The notes beneath the pieces were generated by a model, which saw nothing but the letters and a program-made list of their open reading frames with translations, ran no database searches and was not told where the DNA came from. From contig JANQLO010000079.1 in assembly GCA_028280505.1 (NCBI GenBank), forward strand, positions 1 through 64,000: a stretch of DNA of 64,000 bases, in the 5' to 3' direction. Below, piece after piece: positions 10,072-17,831 of this stretch (the stretch's first letter is position 1; every line of letters starts with the position of its first letter). The position numbers and the translations under genes are program-made. The stretch comes from Chromatiales bacterium (lineage in GTDB: Bacteria > Pseudomonadota > Gammaproteobacteria > Chromatiales > Chromatiaceae).

Positions 10072-10321
10072 GAGACCTCCGTGTCGATGCTTTACTTGGT
10101 TAATCCGCTCAAGGCATTTCACCTCGGCTTGTAAGGCATATTCACCCTTCGATCTTTCACCAGCATGACAAAACGGCAAGCATCAAACATTCTTTCTCTG
10201 TTCGACATACAAACGTAAACATCGGCAAATGCTCGACGAAAGCCGGGCTATTGACCAAGTCCACTGCAAATTCGCTTCGGATCAGGCATACCGGGCTGGT
10301 CGCAGGTTCAAACCGAGTGGG

Positions 10322-10349
10322 TAAAGAACCGCTCGCTACCGGCCGCTAC
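10322..10349 (+). promoter_or_regulatory. Possible flagellar sigma-28-type promoter upstream of cheV
   Basis: TAAAGAAC, 12 bases, then GCCGCTAC resembles the FliA pattern (TAAAGTTT, about 11 bases, GCCGATAA) but with several mismatches. It lies about 75 bases before the cheV start, and chemotaxis genes are often FliA-dependent. The rest of 10072-10422 is the divergent intergenic space between the mosaic-protein gene and cheV, and I see no other feature there. Confidence 0.25.
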
Positions 10350-10422
10350 AGGCATATGGAGGCCGGGCAGTTGAGCCTGGCTAGCGTAATCCGTGCCGCC
10401 GAGAGCTTCAGGGAGTGCCCGC

Positions 10423-11346
10423 ATGTCAAGTTCACAAAATGAAAAAGGTTCAGGTTCCGTCCTCGAGGCCAACAAGGTCGCAGGCACCCGCCTCGAGCTG
10501 CTGCTGTTCAAGGTCAACGACGACCAACTGTTCGGCATTAATGTGTTCAAGGTCCAGGAAGTCATCCCCTACCAGAAGCTGACCGAAATGCCCGGCGGAC
10601 ATGAGCTGGTGCGAGGGGTGGCGAAACTGCGTGGTCGCAGTATGCCGATCATCGACCTGGCCGCGGCCATTGGCAAACCGCCTTTCGAGCGGTTGGAAGA
10701 CACCAATATCGTCATCACCGAGTACAACCGTTCGGTGCACGGCTTTCTGGTCAGTTCGGTCGACCGCATCGTGTACACCCAGTGGGATCAGGTATTGCCG
10801 CCACCCAAGGGCAGCGGGCGCAACACTTTCGTGACCTCGGTGACCGTGATCGACGGTCAGATGATCGCGATCCTCGATGTCGAGCGCGTGCTGGACGAGG
10901 TCGTGCATACCAATACCAACGTATCCGATGCCGTGACCGAACAGGCCGGGCTCATCGGCAAGCGCGTGCTGGTAGTCGACGATTCACGGGTGGCACGCAA
11001 TCAAATCCGACGCTCCCTGGAGCAAATCGGTGTCGATTGCCTGACGGCCAATGACGGCGTGCATGCGGTGAATCTGTTGCAGGATCTGCTCGCCAAAGGC
11101 GACGATCCTTCACAACAGCTCTCGATGATCATTTCGGACATCGAAATGCCGGAAATGGACGGCTATCAACTCACGGCGACCGTGCGCGCCATGCCGGAAA
11201 TCCACGATATCTATATTCTGCTGCATTCATCGATCAGCGGAGAATTCAACGCCGACATGGTGAGCAAAACCGGCGCCAATCAGTTCATCCAAAAATACAA
11301 CCCCGACGATCTCGCCAGTGCGGTAGCAGCACAGATCGGCGGCTGA
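10423..11346 (+). CDS. cheV: CheV: CheW-like coupling domain fused to a receiver domain
   Basis: 307 residues from the ATG at 10423, with AGGGAG about 8 bases upstream. A GTG at 10393 is less likely. Residues 20-165 are a CheW-like domain (LLLFKVNDDQLFGINVFKVQEVI, then GVAKLRGRSMPIIDL). Residues 180-305 are a receiver domain (RVLVVDDSR, acceptor Asp in IISDIEMPEMDG, Lys in FIQKYNP). In the known family CheV couples chemoreceptors to CheA, and phosphorylation of the receiver tunes adaptation. No other che genes are adjacent, so it acts as a stand-alone coupling protein. Plausible partners in this window are the two chemoreceptors at 47289-48935 and 51180-52838. Confidence 0.95.
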   Translation: MSSSQNEKGSGSVLEANKVAGTRLELLLFKVNDDQLFGINVFKVQEVIPYQKLTEMPGGHELVRGVAKLRGRSMPIIDLAAAIGKPPFERLEDTNIVITEYNRSVHGFLVSSVDRIVYTQWDQVLPPPKGSGRNTFVTSVTVIDGQMIAILDVERVLDEVVHTNTNVSDAVTEQAGLIGKRVLVVDDSRVARNQIRRSLEQIGVDCLTANDGVHAVNLLQDLLAKGDDPSQQLSMIISDIEMPEMDGYQLTATVRAMPEIHDIYILLHSSISGEFNADMVSKTGANQFIQKYNPDDLASAVAAQIGG

Positions 11347-11535
11347 CCGAAGCCCTACACCGCGAAATCGACTGCCGGCTATCGTGTTGCAATGGGCAAG
11401 CCCGACTGATTTAATGACATGAGAGCTGAATGCTCCCACGTCCGCGGAAAGGGCTGCGCCCGAACTCTACAGTGAAACGATCGTACGATTTCCTTGCCTG
11501 TCTTGGCGGACCCAGGCTCGATACAGGGGATCGTT

Positions 11536-12825
11536 ATGTCATCGCATCATCCGCCCGAACACAAAGTACGTGAGATCTTTCACGGCCGCCTGAACCTCGA
11601 ACAACAAAAAAAGCGTGCGAAAGCCCTGCTGAAATCGCTCAACGCCGGCGCACCCGAGGCCCTGCAGCGATTACGTCGCACGCACCCCAATCCAGATCAC
11701 TCGAACGACTTTCAGTTGGCCGACGCCCAACTGGTGCTGGCTCGCGAAAACGGGTTCGAAAGTTGGCCGAAGATGAAGGCGCATTGCAAACAACTCGCCG
11801 CGGCCAAACAACGAATCGACGCCGGAGAGCCGGACCGGCTCGATACGTCCCGGACCTTGCATATCCGCTGCGGTTCAGACATCCGCCGCACTCTGAAGAT
11901 TGCGGGATTCGGCGGCAACTTTCTCGAGTTCGCCGACCCCTACTGCCAGGGCCCGGTGCCCGATCTACCAGACGATGCCTTCATCGCCACACGAGCCAAC
12001 TTCGTTGCGAAGGCCTACGGTATGGATCTACGGGAAACCTCGGCCCGTCTCGATAAGGAATACGCAGCACTGAAAACTCTGGATCGCCATGCCGAGCTGG
12101 TGTTGTGGTTCGAACACGACACCTACGATCAGCTCATTCTTGCCCGCCTGCTTTACGAGCTATCGGACATGGCTTGCCGTGACCGCGCGCAGATCATCTG
12201 TGTCGATAGCGTACCGGGTGTCAACGACTTCACCGGCCTGGGTCAATTGTCCCCCGAGGCACTGCAATGGCTGTGGAAGCATCGACGTGAGCCGGTGAGC
12301 GACGGCCATCTGGCATTGGGCCGACAGGTCTGGAGGGCGCTGACCAATCCCGATCCCACAGCCTTGTTCGAGCTGGCCAAGCGTGGGACACCCGCGATTC
12401 CCTGCATGGCCAACGCACTCGGTCGTCACCTCCGGGAGTTGCCATCGACATTCAACGGACTCGGCCTCACACAACAACTGACTTTGGAGATCATCGCCGA
12501 GCGCGAATCGCCAACCGCGGGCGATGTGTTTCGGGCATTGTGCCTGGAACGCGAGCCGCTACCCTATTTGGGCGACACCATGTTCTGGCACGCGCTGCTT
12601 GATCTCGGCCGTTCGACATCCCCCTTGTTCGACGTTGCACAAGGCAAAGATCCGATCCCCTGGCCCAAGCGTCGCCTGAGCATTACCGACGCCGGCCGAA
12701 AAGTGCTCGACGGCAGTCTCGACTTCCTGTCGCTGTATCAGGGAGAACGCTGGGTCGGTGGCGTACGCATCACCGGTGACACACCTTGCCCAAAGTGGGA
12801 TAAAGGAAACCGGGTGATCGCTTGA
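11536..12825 (+). CDS. DUF1835-domain protein
   Basis: 429 residues from the ATG at 11536, preceded by AGGGGA. Residues about 30-95 form a small helical region (ALLKSLNAGAPEALQRL, ADAQLVLARENGFESWP) of a kind often found at the N-terminus of ankyrin-repeat-like proteins. Residues about 108-260 match DUF1835, with LHIRCGSDIRRTLKIAG, DPYCQGPVP and LVLWFEHDTYDQLIL. DUF1835 proteins are widespread and have no established reaction; the pattern of conserved His, Asp and Cys does not let me assign one. The protein appears cytoplasmic, with no signal peptide. It is flanked by 190 bases after cheV and about 330 bases before the PepSY operon, so it is probably a single transcription unit. Confidence 0.88.
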   Translation: MSSHHPPEHKVREIFHGRLNLEQQKKRAKALLKSLNAGAPEALQRLRRTHPNPDHSNDFQLADAQLVLARENGFESWPKMKAHCKQLAAAKQRIDAGEPDRLDTSRTLHIRCGSDIRRTLKIAGFGGNFLEFADPYCQGPVPDLPDDAFIATRANFVAKAYGMDLRETSARLDKEYAALKTLDRHAELVLWFEHDTYDQLILARLLYELSDMACRDRAQIICVDSVPGVNDFTGLGQLSPEALQWLWKHRREPVSDGHLALGRQVWRALTNPDPTALFELAKRGTPAIPCMANALGRHLRELPSTFNGLGLTQQLTLEIIAERESPTAGDVFRALCLEREPLPYLGDTMFWHALLDLGRSTSPLFDVAQGKDPIPWPKRRLSITDAGRKVLDGSLDFLSLYQGERWVGGVRITGDTPCPKWDKGNRVIA

Positions 12826-12867
12826 GCGCCACCAAACACGCTATCCGAACCACATCAACAACGCATT

Positions 12868-12899
12868 TTCAGTTTGATTTCAGCCAAGCCATGTAGCGT
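12868..12899 (+). promoter_or_regulatory. Direct-repeat operator/promoter A for the PepSY - response regulator - kinase operon
   Basis: Two TTCAG half-sites lie 11 bases apart (12868 and 12879). They are followed 9 bases later by TAGCGT at 12894, which would sit at the -10 position. The same layout (TTCAGC, 11-base period, 9 bases, TAACGT) recurs at 15498-15529 before the EF-hand gene. One-turn direct repeats overlapping the -35 region are the usual binding mode of activated OmpR/PhoP-family regulators. The neighbouring regulator gene (13497-14162) is the obvious candidate. Regulation is inferred, the repeats are seen. Confidence 0.6.
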
Positions 12900-12905
12900 G
12901 AGTTC

Positions 12906-13169
12906 ATGATTACCGGACCGATAAGGCGAACTGGGCATCGGGAAACCGCCACGACGGCCTGCCTGATCACTATCGGCATGAGTGGCAGTATGATTGACAA
13001 GGTCCAACGAAAATTCTGGAGAGACGCCAACGAGGCCAACACCGGGCTGTCGCCGATTCTGGTGCTGATGTATGCCCGCAGCATAATCGGTGCCGGCTTG
13101 TCATATCGCGAGAACCCGATCCTGACGATGGCGGCCGACATGAACATGCCGAAAAATGCATATGCTTAA
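12906..13169 (+). CDS. Doubtful small ORF between operator A and the PepSY gene
   Basis: 87 codons. If TAGCGT at 12894 is a -10 element, transcription would begin almost at this ATG, giving a leaderless message. The ORF overlaps the PepSY start by a few bases, as translationally coupled leader ORFs do. The product has no recognisable domain and ordinary mixed composition, and a similar-length ORF exists on the opposite strand, so it may simply be an untranslated leader of about 250 bases. I keep it at low confidence. Confidence 0.2.
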   Translation: MITGPIRRTGHRETATTACLITIGMSGSMIDKVQRKFWRDANEANTGLSPILVLMYARSIIGAGLSYRENPILTMAADMNMPKNAYA

Positions 13170-13485
13170 TTCCACGAAATCACGGCTTTCATGGTTGTTC
13201 GTCGCGTTGGTCGGCGTCTCAGCAGCAATTCTGTTCATCGGCGACATTCCCGTTGCCGCATCCAGCGACCATGGCCAGGCACTGGATCTACGCGCAGGCG
13301 GCGATATCCTGCCCTTGGTCGAATTACTGCAACGGGAGGAATTGGCCGGACTGCGCGTTCTCGAGGCCGAATTGGAGCGTGAAGACGGCAGACTCGTTTA
13401 CGAATTGGAGCTACTGGATGAATCCGGACGGGTGTACGAACGTTACTACGATGCCGCCAGTGGACAACCGGTCTTCGAACAATAA
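13156..13485 (+). CDS. PepSY-domain membrane-anchored or exported protein
   Basis: 109 residues, with a second possible start 6 bases later (ATG at 13162). Neither has a strong ribosome site. Residues 10-36 are one hydrophobic segment ([19 protein letters not shown]) acting as a signal anchor or signal peptide. Residues about 45-106 match Pep[31 protein letters not shown] and [10 protein letters not shown]. PepSY domains are periplasmic, and small ones are frequently encoded with PhoP/PhoQ-like pairs, where a modulating role on the sensor is suspected. The gene is 11 bases upstream of the response regulator and so belongs to its operon. Confidence 0.85.
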   Translation: MHMLNSTKSRLSWLFVALVGVSAAILFIGDIPVAASSDHGQALDLRAGGDILPLVELLQREELAGLRVLEAELEREDGRLVYELELLDESGRVYERYYDAASGQPVFEQ

Positions 13486-13496
13486 GTGCAGCGATA

Positions 13497-14162
13497 ATGC
13501 GACTCCTGTTAGTCGAAGACGATACCGAACTGGCTGAGCGGGTTGCGCATGATCTGCGCAGACAAGGCTATGCAGTCGATCACAGCGTCGACGGTGTCGA
13601 CGCCGAGTTCCTGGGCCTCGAAGGGCTATACGATGCCGTCATACTCGATCTCGGTCTGCCGGGCAAAACAGGGCTCGAAGTACTCCATACCTGGCGGCAA
13701 AAAGGTCTCGCTACGCCGGTGCTGGTTCTGACCGCGCGCGATACCTGGAGCGAGCGTGTAGAAGGGCTGCATGCCGGCGCCGACGACTACCTCGGCAAGC
13801 CTTTCCATATGGAAGAACTGGTCGCACGCCTGCAAGCCCTCTTGCGTCGTAGCACCGGCAGGGCATCGGCGGAGCTATCGGTCGGTAATCTGCTACTGGA
13901 CGAGAGCCGTCAGAGCGTACGCCTCGCAAACGGCACCGAAGTCGTTCTCACCGGCACCGAATTTCGTTTGCTGCGTTATCTCATGACCCATCCGGATCAG
14001 GTTTTGTCCAAAAGCCGATTGACCGAACACGTGTACGAAGAGGATCACGATCGCGACAGCAATGTACTGGAAGTCTATGTCCGGAGGCTGCGTGACAAAA
14101 TCGGTCGTGACCACATCGAGACCCGACGGGGCCAAGGCTATCTGTTTCGGAGCACCCGATGA
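13497..14162 (+). CDS. OmpR/PhoP-family response regulator
   Basis: 221 residues. The receiver domain (1-115) has LLLVEDD, acceptor Asp in [18 protein letters not shown] and KPF. The C-terminal winged-helix domain (about 125-218) has [16 protein letters not shown] and [16 protein letters not shown]. Family members bind one-turn-spaced direct repeats after phosphorylation. Its stop overlaps the kinase start by four bases (ATGA), so the two are translationally coupled. The paired TTCAG repeats at 12868 and 15498 suggest that it activates its own operon and the EF-hand gene. It most resembles PhoP/QseB-type regulators, but the signal is not deducible from sequence. Confidence 0.95.
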   Translation: MRLLLVEDDTELAERVAHDLRRQGYAVDHSVDGVDAEFLGLEGLYDAVILDLGLPGKTGLEVLHTWRQKGLATPVLVLTARDTWSERVEGLHAGADDYLGKPFHMEELVARLQALLRRSTGRASAELSVGNLLLDESRQSVRLANGTEVVLTGTEFRLLRYLMTHPDQVLSKSRLTEHVYEEDHDRDSNVLEVYVRRLRDKIGRDHIETRRGQGYLFRSTR

Positions 14163-15493
14163 AATCGCTCGAAAGACGTTTTGTCGTCGGCCTGGCATTA
14201 ACGCTGTTGCCGGTATTCGGCATATTGCTCTGGGCATCCGCGACCGCTGTGCGCTCGCTCAGCGAGGCCTATGTGTTGACCCGCCTGGAACATGACGCAG
14301 AAGCCTTGGTCGCGGCTTTCGACCGCAACCCTCGCGGACACCTGAGACTGCGAGAAGGCCGTATCTCACCGATCTATCAACAACCGCTGTCCGGTCATTA
14401 TTATGTGTTGCACATGGACGGTGCACCGCCGCTGCGCTCGCGCTCCCTGTGGGACGAAAACCTACCGCCGACGGGCGCCTTCGAACCCGGGCAAGTCCGT
14501 ATCGGCAGGCTACCGGGCCCCGGAAATCAACAGCTCCTGGTACGCCAGGCAGGTTACGAAAAGGCCGGCAAACGATTCAGCTTGCTCGTTGCCGAAGATC
14601 TGACACCTCTGACACAGCAAATCCGCAATTTCCAGATTGGCGTGCTCGCCCTAGTCGGCCTGTCGTTGCTCAGCATCATCGCCGCACAGCGCTATCTCTT
14701 GCGTCGCGGATTCCGTGCACTCGATGATGTGCGAAACGATATGCACAAGGTCGCCAGCGGCGAATTGCAGCAAGTCGCGGAACTTGGACCCGACGAAGTC
14801 CGCCCACTGACCGGCGAAATCAACCGGCTGCTGCGCCAATTGCAACAACGTCTGCAACGCTCTCGCCGTTCATTGGGCAATCTGGCACATGCCCTGAAAG
14901 CGCCGCTGAGTCTTTTGGTACATGACATCGAAGCCCTGCCGATCGACCGACATCAACGCTCCAAACTCTCCGGACATCTGACGCGCATCGACCGACTGGT
15001 CTCGCGCGAGCTGAAACGCACACGCATTGCAGGCGACGGCATCGGCCAGCGCTTCAACCCGGCAGCACACATACCACCACTTATCGACGGCATCAGACAG
15101 CTTTATCGGCATCGCGAGATACAAACCACTACCGGCACATTACCCGGGCAGATGTTGCCACTGGACTATGAAGACATGTTGGAGATGCTCGGCAATCTAT
15201 TGGATAACGCCTTTAAATGGGCGAAGACCGAAGTGCACCTGCTTGTCGAGATCGACAACAGCATATGCATTCGCGTTGCAGACGACGGACCGGGGGTGGC
15301 CGAGGAAATGCGGACTACCCTGCTTCGCCGCGGCAGCCGACTCGACGAACACGAAGCCGGTCATGGGCTCGGCTTGGCCATAGTACGCGACTTGATCGAG
15401 GACTATGGTGGCGATCTGGCGCTTGACCGATCAACTCGGCTCGGCGGCCTGGAAGTCACGATAGCGCTGCCGTTGCCGGCATCGGAACATTGA
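14159..15493 (+). CDS. PhoQ-like membrane sensor histidine kinase
   Basis: 444 residues. There are transmembrane segments at about 8-30 and 162-180 enclosing a periplasmic sensor of about 130 residues. A HAMP-like linker follows, then the phosphorylation motif [13 protein letters not shown] near residue 250. The ATPase domain carries an N box ([14 protein letters not shown]), a G1 box (VADDGPG) and a G2 box (GHGLGLAIV). The NLAHALKxPL variant is characteristic of PhoQ-type kinases. PhoQ senses divalent cations, acidity or cationic peptides through an acidic periplasmic patch. The linked PepSY and EF-hand proteins fit a metal or envelope signal, but this is inference. Confidence 0.94.
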   Translation: MKSLERRFVVGLALTLLPVFGILLWASATAVRSLSEAYVLTRLEHDAEALVAAFDRNPRGHLRLREGRISPIYQQPLSGHYYVLHMDGAPPLRSRSLWDENLPPTGAFEPGQVRIGRLPGPGNQQLLVRQAGYEKAGKRFSLLVAEDLTPLTQQIRNFQIGVLALVGLSLLSIIAAQRYLLRRGFRALDDVRNDMHKVASGELQQVAELGPDEVRPLTGEINRLLRQLQQRLQRSRRSLGNLAHALKAPLSLLVHDIEALPIDRHQRSKLSGHLTRIDRLVSRELKRTRIAGDGIGQRFNPAAHIPPLIDGIRQLYRHREIQTTTGTLPGQMLPLDYEDMLEMLGNLLDNAFKWAKTEVHLLVEIDNSICIRVADDGPGVAEEMRTTLLRRGSRLDEHEAGHGLGLAIVRDLIEDYGGDLALDRSTRLGGLEVTIALPLPASEH

Positions 15494-15497
15494 TTTT

Positions 15498-15529
15498 TTC
15501 AGCATGAATTCAGCTTGACGGCTTAACGT
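15498..15529 (+). promoter_or_regulatory. Direct-repeat operator/promoter B for the EF-hand gene
   Basis: TTCAGC occurs at 15498 and again at 15509, an 11-base period, and TAACGT follows 9 bases after the second copy. Half-site sequence, spacing and the presumed -10 position match operator A at 12868-12899. It lies about 85 bases before the EF-hand start, immediately after the kinase stop, so the EF-hand gene probably has its own promoter driven by the upstream regulator. Confidence 0.6.
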
Positions 15530-15613
15530 AGGAAACACAAAAGGAATACGTGTTTTCACCGGTACACAAGGGATAAGGAATATCCGGTTACCGGACCAAC
15601 GAGGAATGCCGTC

Positions 15614-15985
15614 ATGATCAAACCCACCTTGTTTCTGTCCACGCTGGGCCTCGCGCTGCTCGTCGGTGCCGCAGGCGCAAGCCCCGGCGAGTACGAACGT
15701 CAGGAGTACTATGAGCGCCGCGGCCCCATGCCGTTCGAACTGATGGACCTGAACCGCGATGGCGTGGTCACCACCGAGGAACATGCCCAGGTTCGCAACG
15801 AACGCCGACAGGCCCGGACGCAAATGGGCTATCCGATGCGCAACGCACCCTATGCACCGGCTTTCGAGCAAATAGACAGCGACGGTAACGGCTCGATCAG
15901 CCATGAAGAACTCTCGGCCTGGCACACACAACGGATGCAGCAGCGCGGCATGCGCATGGGACCGCCGGGACGCTGGAACTATTAA
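15614..15985 (+). CDS. Exported EF-hand calcium-binding protein
   Basis: 123 residues; GAGGAA lies about 8 bases before the ATG. Residues 1-23 form a signal peptide ending at AAGAS. Two canonical EF-hand loops are visible: DLNRDGVVTTEE near residue 46 and DSDGNGSISHEE near residue 92. Both have acidic residues at positions 1, 3 and 12 of the loop. The remainder is rich in Arg, Met, Gln and Pro. It is a periplasmic Ca2+ binder. Calmodulin-like proteins of this sort often accompany PhoPQ-type systems that respond to cations. A terminator follows at 16022. No enzymatic domain is present. Confidence 0.9.
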   Translation: MIKPTLFLSTLGLALLVGAAGASPGEYERQEYYERRGPMPFELMDLNRDGVVTTEEHAQVRNERRQARTQMGYPMRNAPYAPAFEQIDSDGNGSISHEELSAWHTQRMQQRGMRMGPPGRWNY

Positions 15986-16021
15986 CCGATACGCCATAAC
16001 GGCGTAGCCTCCCGGTGAAAC

Positions 16022-16047
16022 AAGCGGGCCTCTTCGCAGCCCGCTTT
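16022..16047 (+). terminator. Rho-independent-type terminator after the EF-hand gene
   Basis: AAGCGGGC, a 9-base loop and GCCCGCTTT form an 8-bp GC-rich stem ending in a short T-run, 37 bases after the EF-hand stop codon. Confidence 0.6.
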
Positions 16048-16236
16048 GTAATTGAACGACCCGCTCTCCAACGCATACCACATACAACGAACCCGGTTCG
16101 ATCAGGACCGGCTTTGTGACACAGCGCAAACGATCACGTATCGGGCAGCGTTCGGCATACCCCTACGCATTCCTACGCGAGTGTCATATCGCCACAACGA
16201 CAACCGCAACGCGGAACACGACAATATGGAAAGGGG

Positions 16237-16476
16237 AAGCGTGAAAACATCTCGAACGACGATCCGGAGCGGGCCGCCAACATTAAGACGAACTCGGTAT
16301 GCTACAGCCCGATCACCTATGACAAGGCATCCTGGCTCACCGCAAACTATGCCTATAACCAAGCCTCGGGCCGGATGCAGTTGACGCACATCGGTGAGGC
16401 CTAGCGTTGGGACAATGAGAGCTATGCGGAAATGTTCGATTGGGCGAATAATTTATTCACCGACACTTTCGGTTGA
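16237..16476 (+). pseudogene. Decayed ORF remnant with internal stop
   Basis: One plus-strand frame reads as protein-like sequence: NDDPERAANIKTN, then CYSPITYDKASWLTANYAY and MQLTHIGEA. It then meets TAG at 16402 and continues as RWDNESYAEMFDWANNLF to TGA at 16474. The composition (Tyr, Asn, Asp, Trp) differs from random frames in this GC-rich DNA. No start codon with a ribosome site is found upstream, and the reading drifts into another frame near 16237. I do not recognise a family. The rest of 16048-16604 shows no convincing gene. It may be a relic of a periplasmic protein gene, or chance. Confidence 0.35.
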
Positions 16477-16604
16477 TCCGCCTGCGGGAACAACTGCGCT
16501 AAGACGAAAAACGACCCGTCGACAAGCCGTAACGGATGGTCAACAATCAGTTCATCGATATCGCCACCGTGCAATGGCTTGCACGATGGCATAGGGAGGA
16601 GCCG

Positions 16605-16991
16605 ATGAAAACCGCGATCGTCCTTTTCACCCTGATAATCGCACTACCCCATGGCGCTGCAGCATCGGACACGGATGAAGGCGACAGCTACTTCCCGCAG
16701 CAGATGACGGCGAGTGATCTGAAACGCGCCTGTGCGTCTAGCGCGATCACACGCACCGGCAGGGAACGCCGACGCTATTGCCGCGGTTTTGTCAGCGGCG
16801 TCGAAGAGGCACTGCGTCAATTCGAGAGGCAAAGCGGGTTGACCGTATGCATTACCCCCGGCACCAGCGCACGAACACTTGCCGAGGCCTATCTGCGCTA
16901 CGCCGCCGGCAAAGGCTTCGATCCCACCCTGCCGGCTGCGGCAAGCGTAGTCAAAGGCCTGCGTTTGGCCTTTCCTTGTCGCCAAAACTAG
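16605..16991 (+). CDS. Exported Rap1a/Tai-like protein
   Basis: 128 residues from an ATG with GGGAGGA 6 bases upstream. Residues 1-20 are a signal peptide (VLFTLIIALPHGAAA). The mature part has the pattern of the Rap1a/Tai family: an N-terminal Cys (LKRACASS), YCRGFVSGVEEAL, a third Cys (LTVCITPG) and a C-terminal FPC. The four Cys probably form two disulfides in the periplasm. Founding members are immunity proteins against type VI secretion amidase effectors in Serratia, but many relatives occur without an effector, as here. The stop codon TAG is formed by the first bases of the inverted-repeat element that begins at 16989. Confidence 0.78.
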   Translation: MKTAIVLFTLIIALPHGAAASDTDEGDSYFPQQMTASDLKRACASSAITRTGRERRRYCRGFVSGVEEALRQFERQSGLTVCITPGTSARTLAEAYLRYAAGKGFDPTLPAAASVVKGLRLAFPCRQN

Positions 16992-17141
16992 TGTCCTGTC
17001 CGGTTGATTCATCGAACGTCAGAGCCGCCCAAATGGACCGAGACAAGGCGCGGTTCGCAGAAAACGGCCAGCCCCTTCCAAGAGAACCGCAACACCGTAC
17101 CGGTGCATTGATGTGCAATGAACTAACCGGACAAGACACTA
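16989..17141. repeat. 153-bp inverted-repeat (MITE-like) element between two convergent genes
   Basis: The left end TAGTGTCCTGTCCGGTT (16989 onward) and the right end, read on the other strand, TAGTGTCTTGTCCGGTT (from 17141 downward) form 26-base terminal inverted repeats with four mismatches. The interior has no ORF of note. Terminal TA on both sides fits a TA target duplication, as made by IS630/mariner-type transposases, but no transposase is present. The first three bases of each end (TAG) are the stop codons of the genes on either side. Confidence 0.7.
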
Positions 17142-17807
17142 AAAAAAGAGGTTCATACCCAGTACCAGCACATCGCGATCGCGCCAGCGATCGCCGACGC
17201 AGAAATGATTCCAACGATAACCTATTTTGAGTTTCGTACCCTTTTGCGGTCGCCAGGCCAAACCGCCGCCCAACCAGTTGGCCTCGATCCGGTTTCGTTC
17301 CGTGCTGAAAAAAACCTCTTCTTCGAGATAGGGCCGCATTTGTAATGGACCGATGGCCCAGGGTGCCTCGACGGTTATCTCATTGCGCAAACGAATGTCG
17401 TCGTCACGATAATCGAACTCGCGAAACTCGACCCGTGCGCGATTGGTAAAACGGAAACCGTCCAGCGTGTCGGCAAAATAGGCTTCGACGAATGGGCGGT
17501 CTTCTTCCAACCATTCATCCCCCAATTTGATCCAGGCATGACGATAACCCAACCGCAGGCTCCAGCTCGGGTTGATCTCGTAACCCAACGCCGCGCCGGT
17601 GTAGCCGAAGAAGTTGTCTTCGAAATTCTCGCGCGATGCCAGATTCGAGCGCGAGATCACGGACCAGCGATCATCGATGTCGGCCTTCAGCAGCAGATTC
17701 CAACTTGCGCCGGAATCCTCATGGGCAGCAAGCGGCACACTGAAAGCGGCGATCGACAAAAACAGACCGACTCTTTTTAACGCAATGCGAAGCATGCTCG
17801 AACACAT
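17139..17807 (-). CDS. DUF2490-type outer-membrane beta-barrel protein
   Basis: 222 residues; GAGAGGAA precedes the ATG at 17807. A signal peptide ends near residue 28 (SVPLAAH). The rest shows alternating polar/aromatic strands (WSVISRSNLASRENF, WSLRLGYRHAWIKLG, FTNRARVEFREFDYR, KLKIGYRWNHF) and ends in LGMNLFF, the aromatic C-terminus expected for Bam-assembled barrels. This matches DUF2490 proteins, which have no assigned transport function. It starts 24 bases after the stop of the CLC gene on the same strand, so the two may be cotranscribed. Its stop codon is contributed by the right end of the repeat at 16989-17141. Confidence 0.85.
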   Translation of the reverse strand: MCSSMLRIALKRVGLFLSIAAFSVPLAAHEDSGASWNLLLKADIDDRWSVISRSNLASRENFEDNFFGYTGAALGYEINPSWSLRLGYRHAWIKLGDEWLEEDRPFVEAYFADTLDGFRFTNRARVEFREFDYRDDDIRLRNEITVEAPWAIGPLQMRPYLEEEVFFSTERNRIEANWLGGGLAWRPQKGTKLKIGYRWNHFCVGDRWRDRDVLVLGMNLFF

Positions 17808-17831
17808 ACCATCATTCCTCTCCGAGCATCG

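Noticed and set aside
12869..13147. Minus-strand frame of 92 codons opposite the leader of the PepSY operon
   Set aside because: No ribosome site, no recognisable product, and it covers the inferred operator on the opposite strand.
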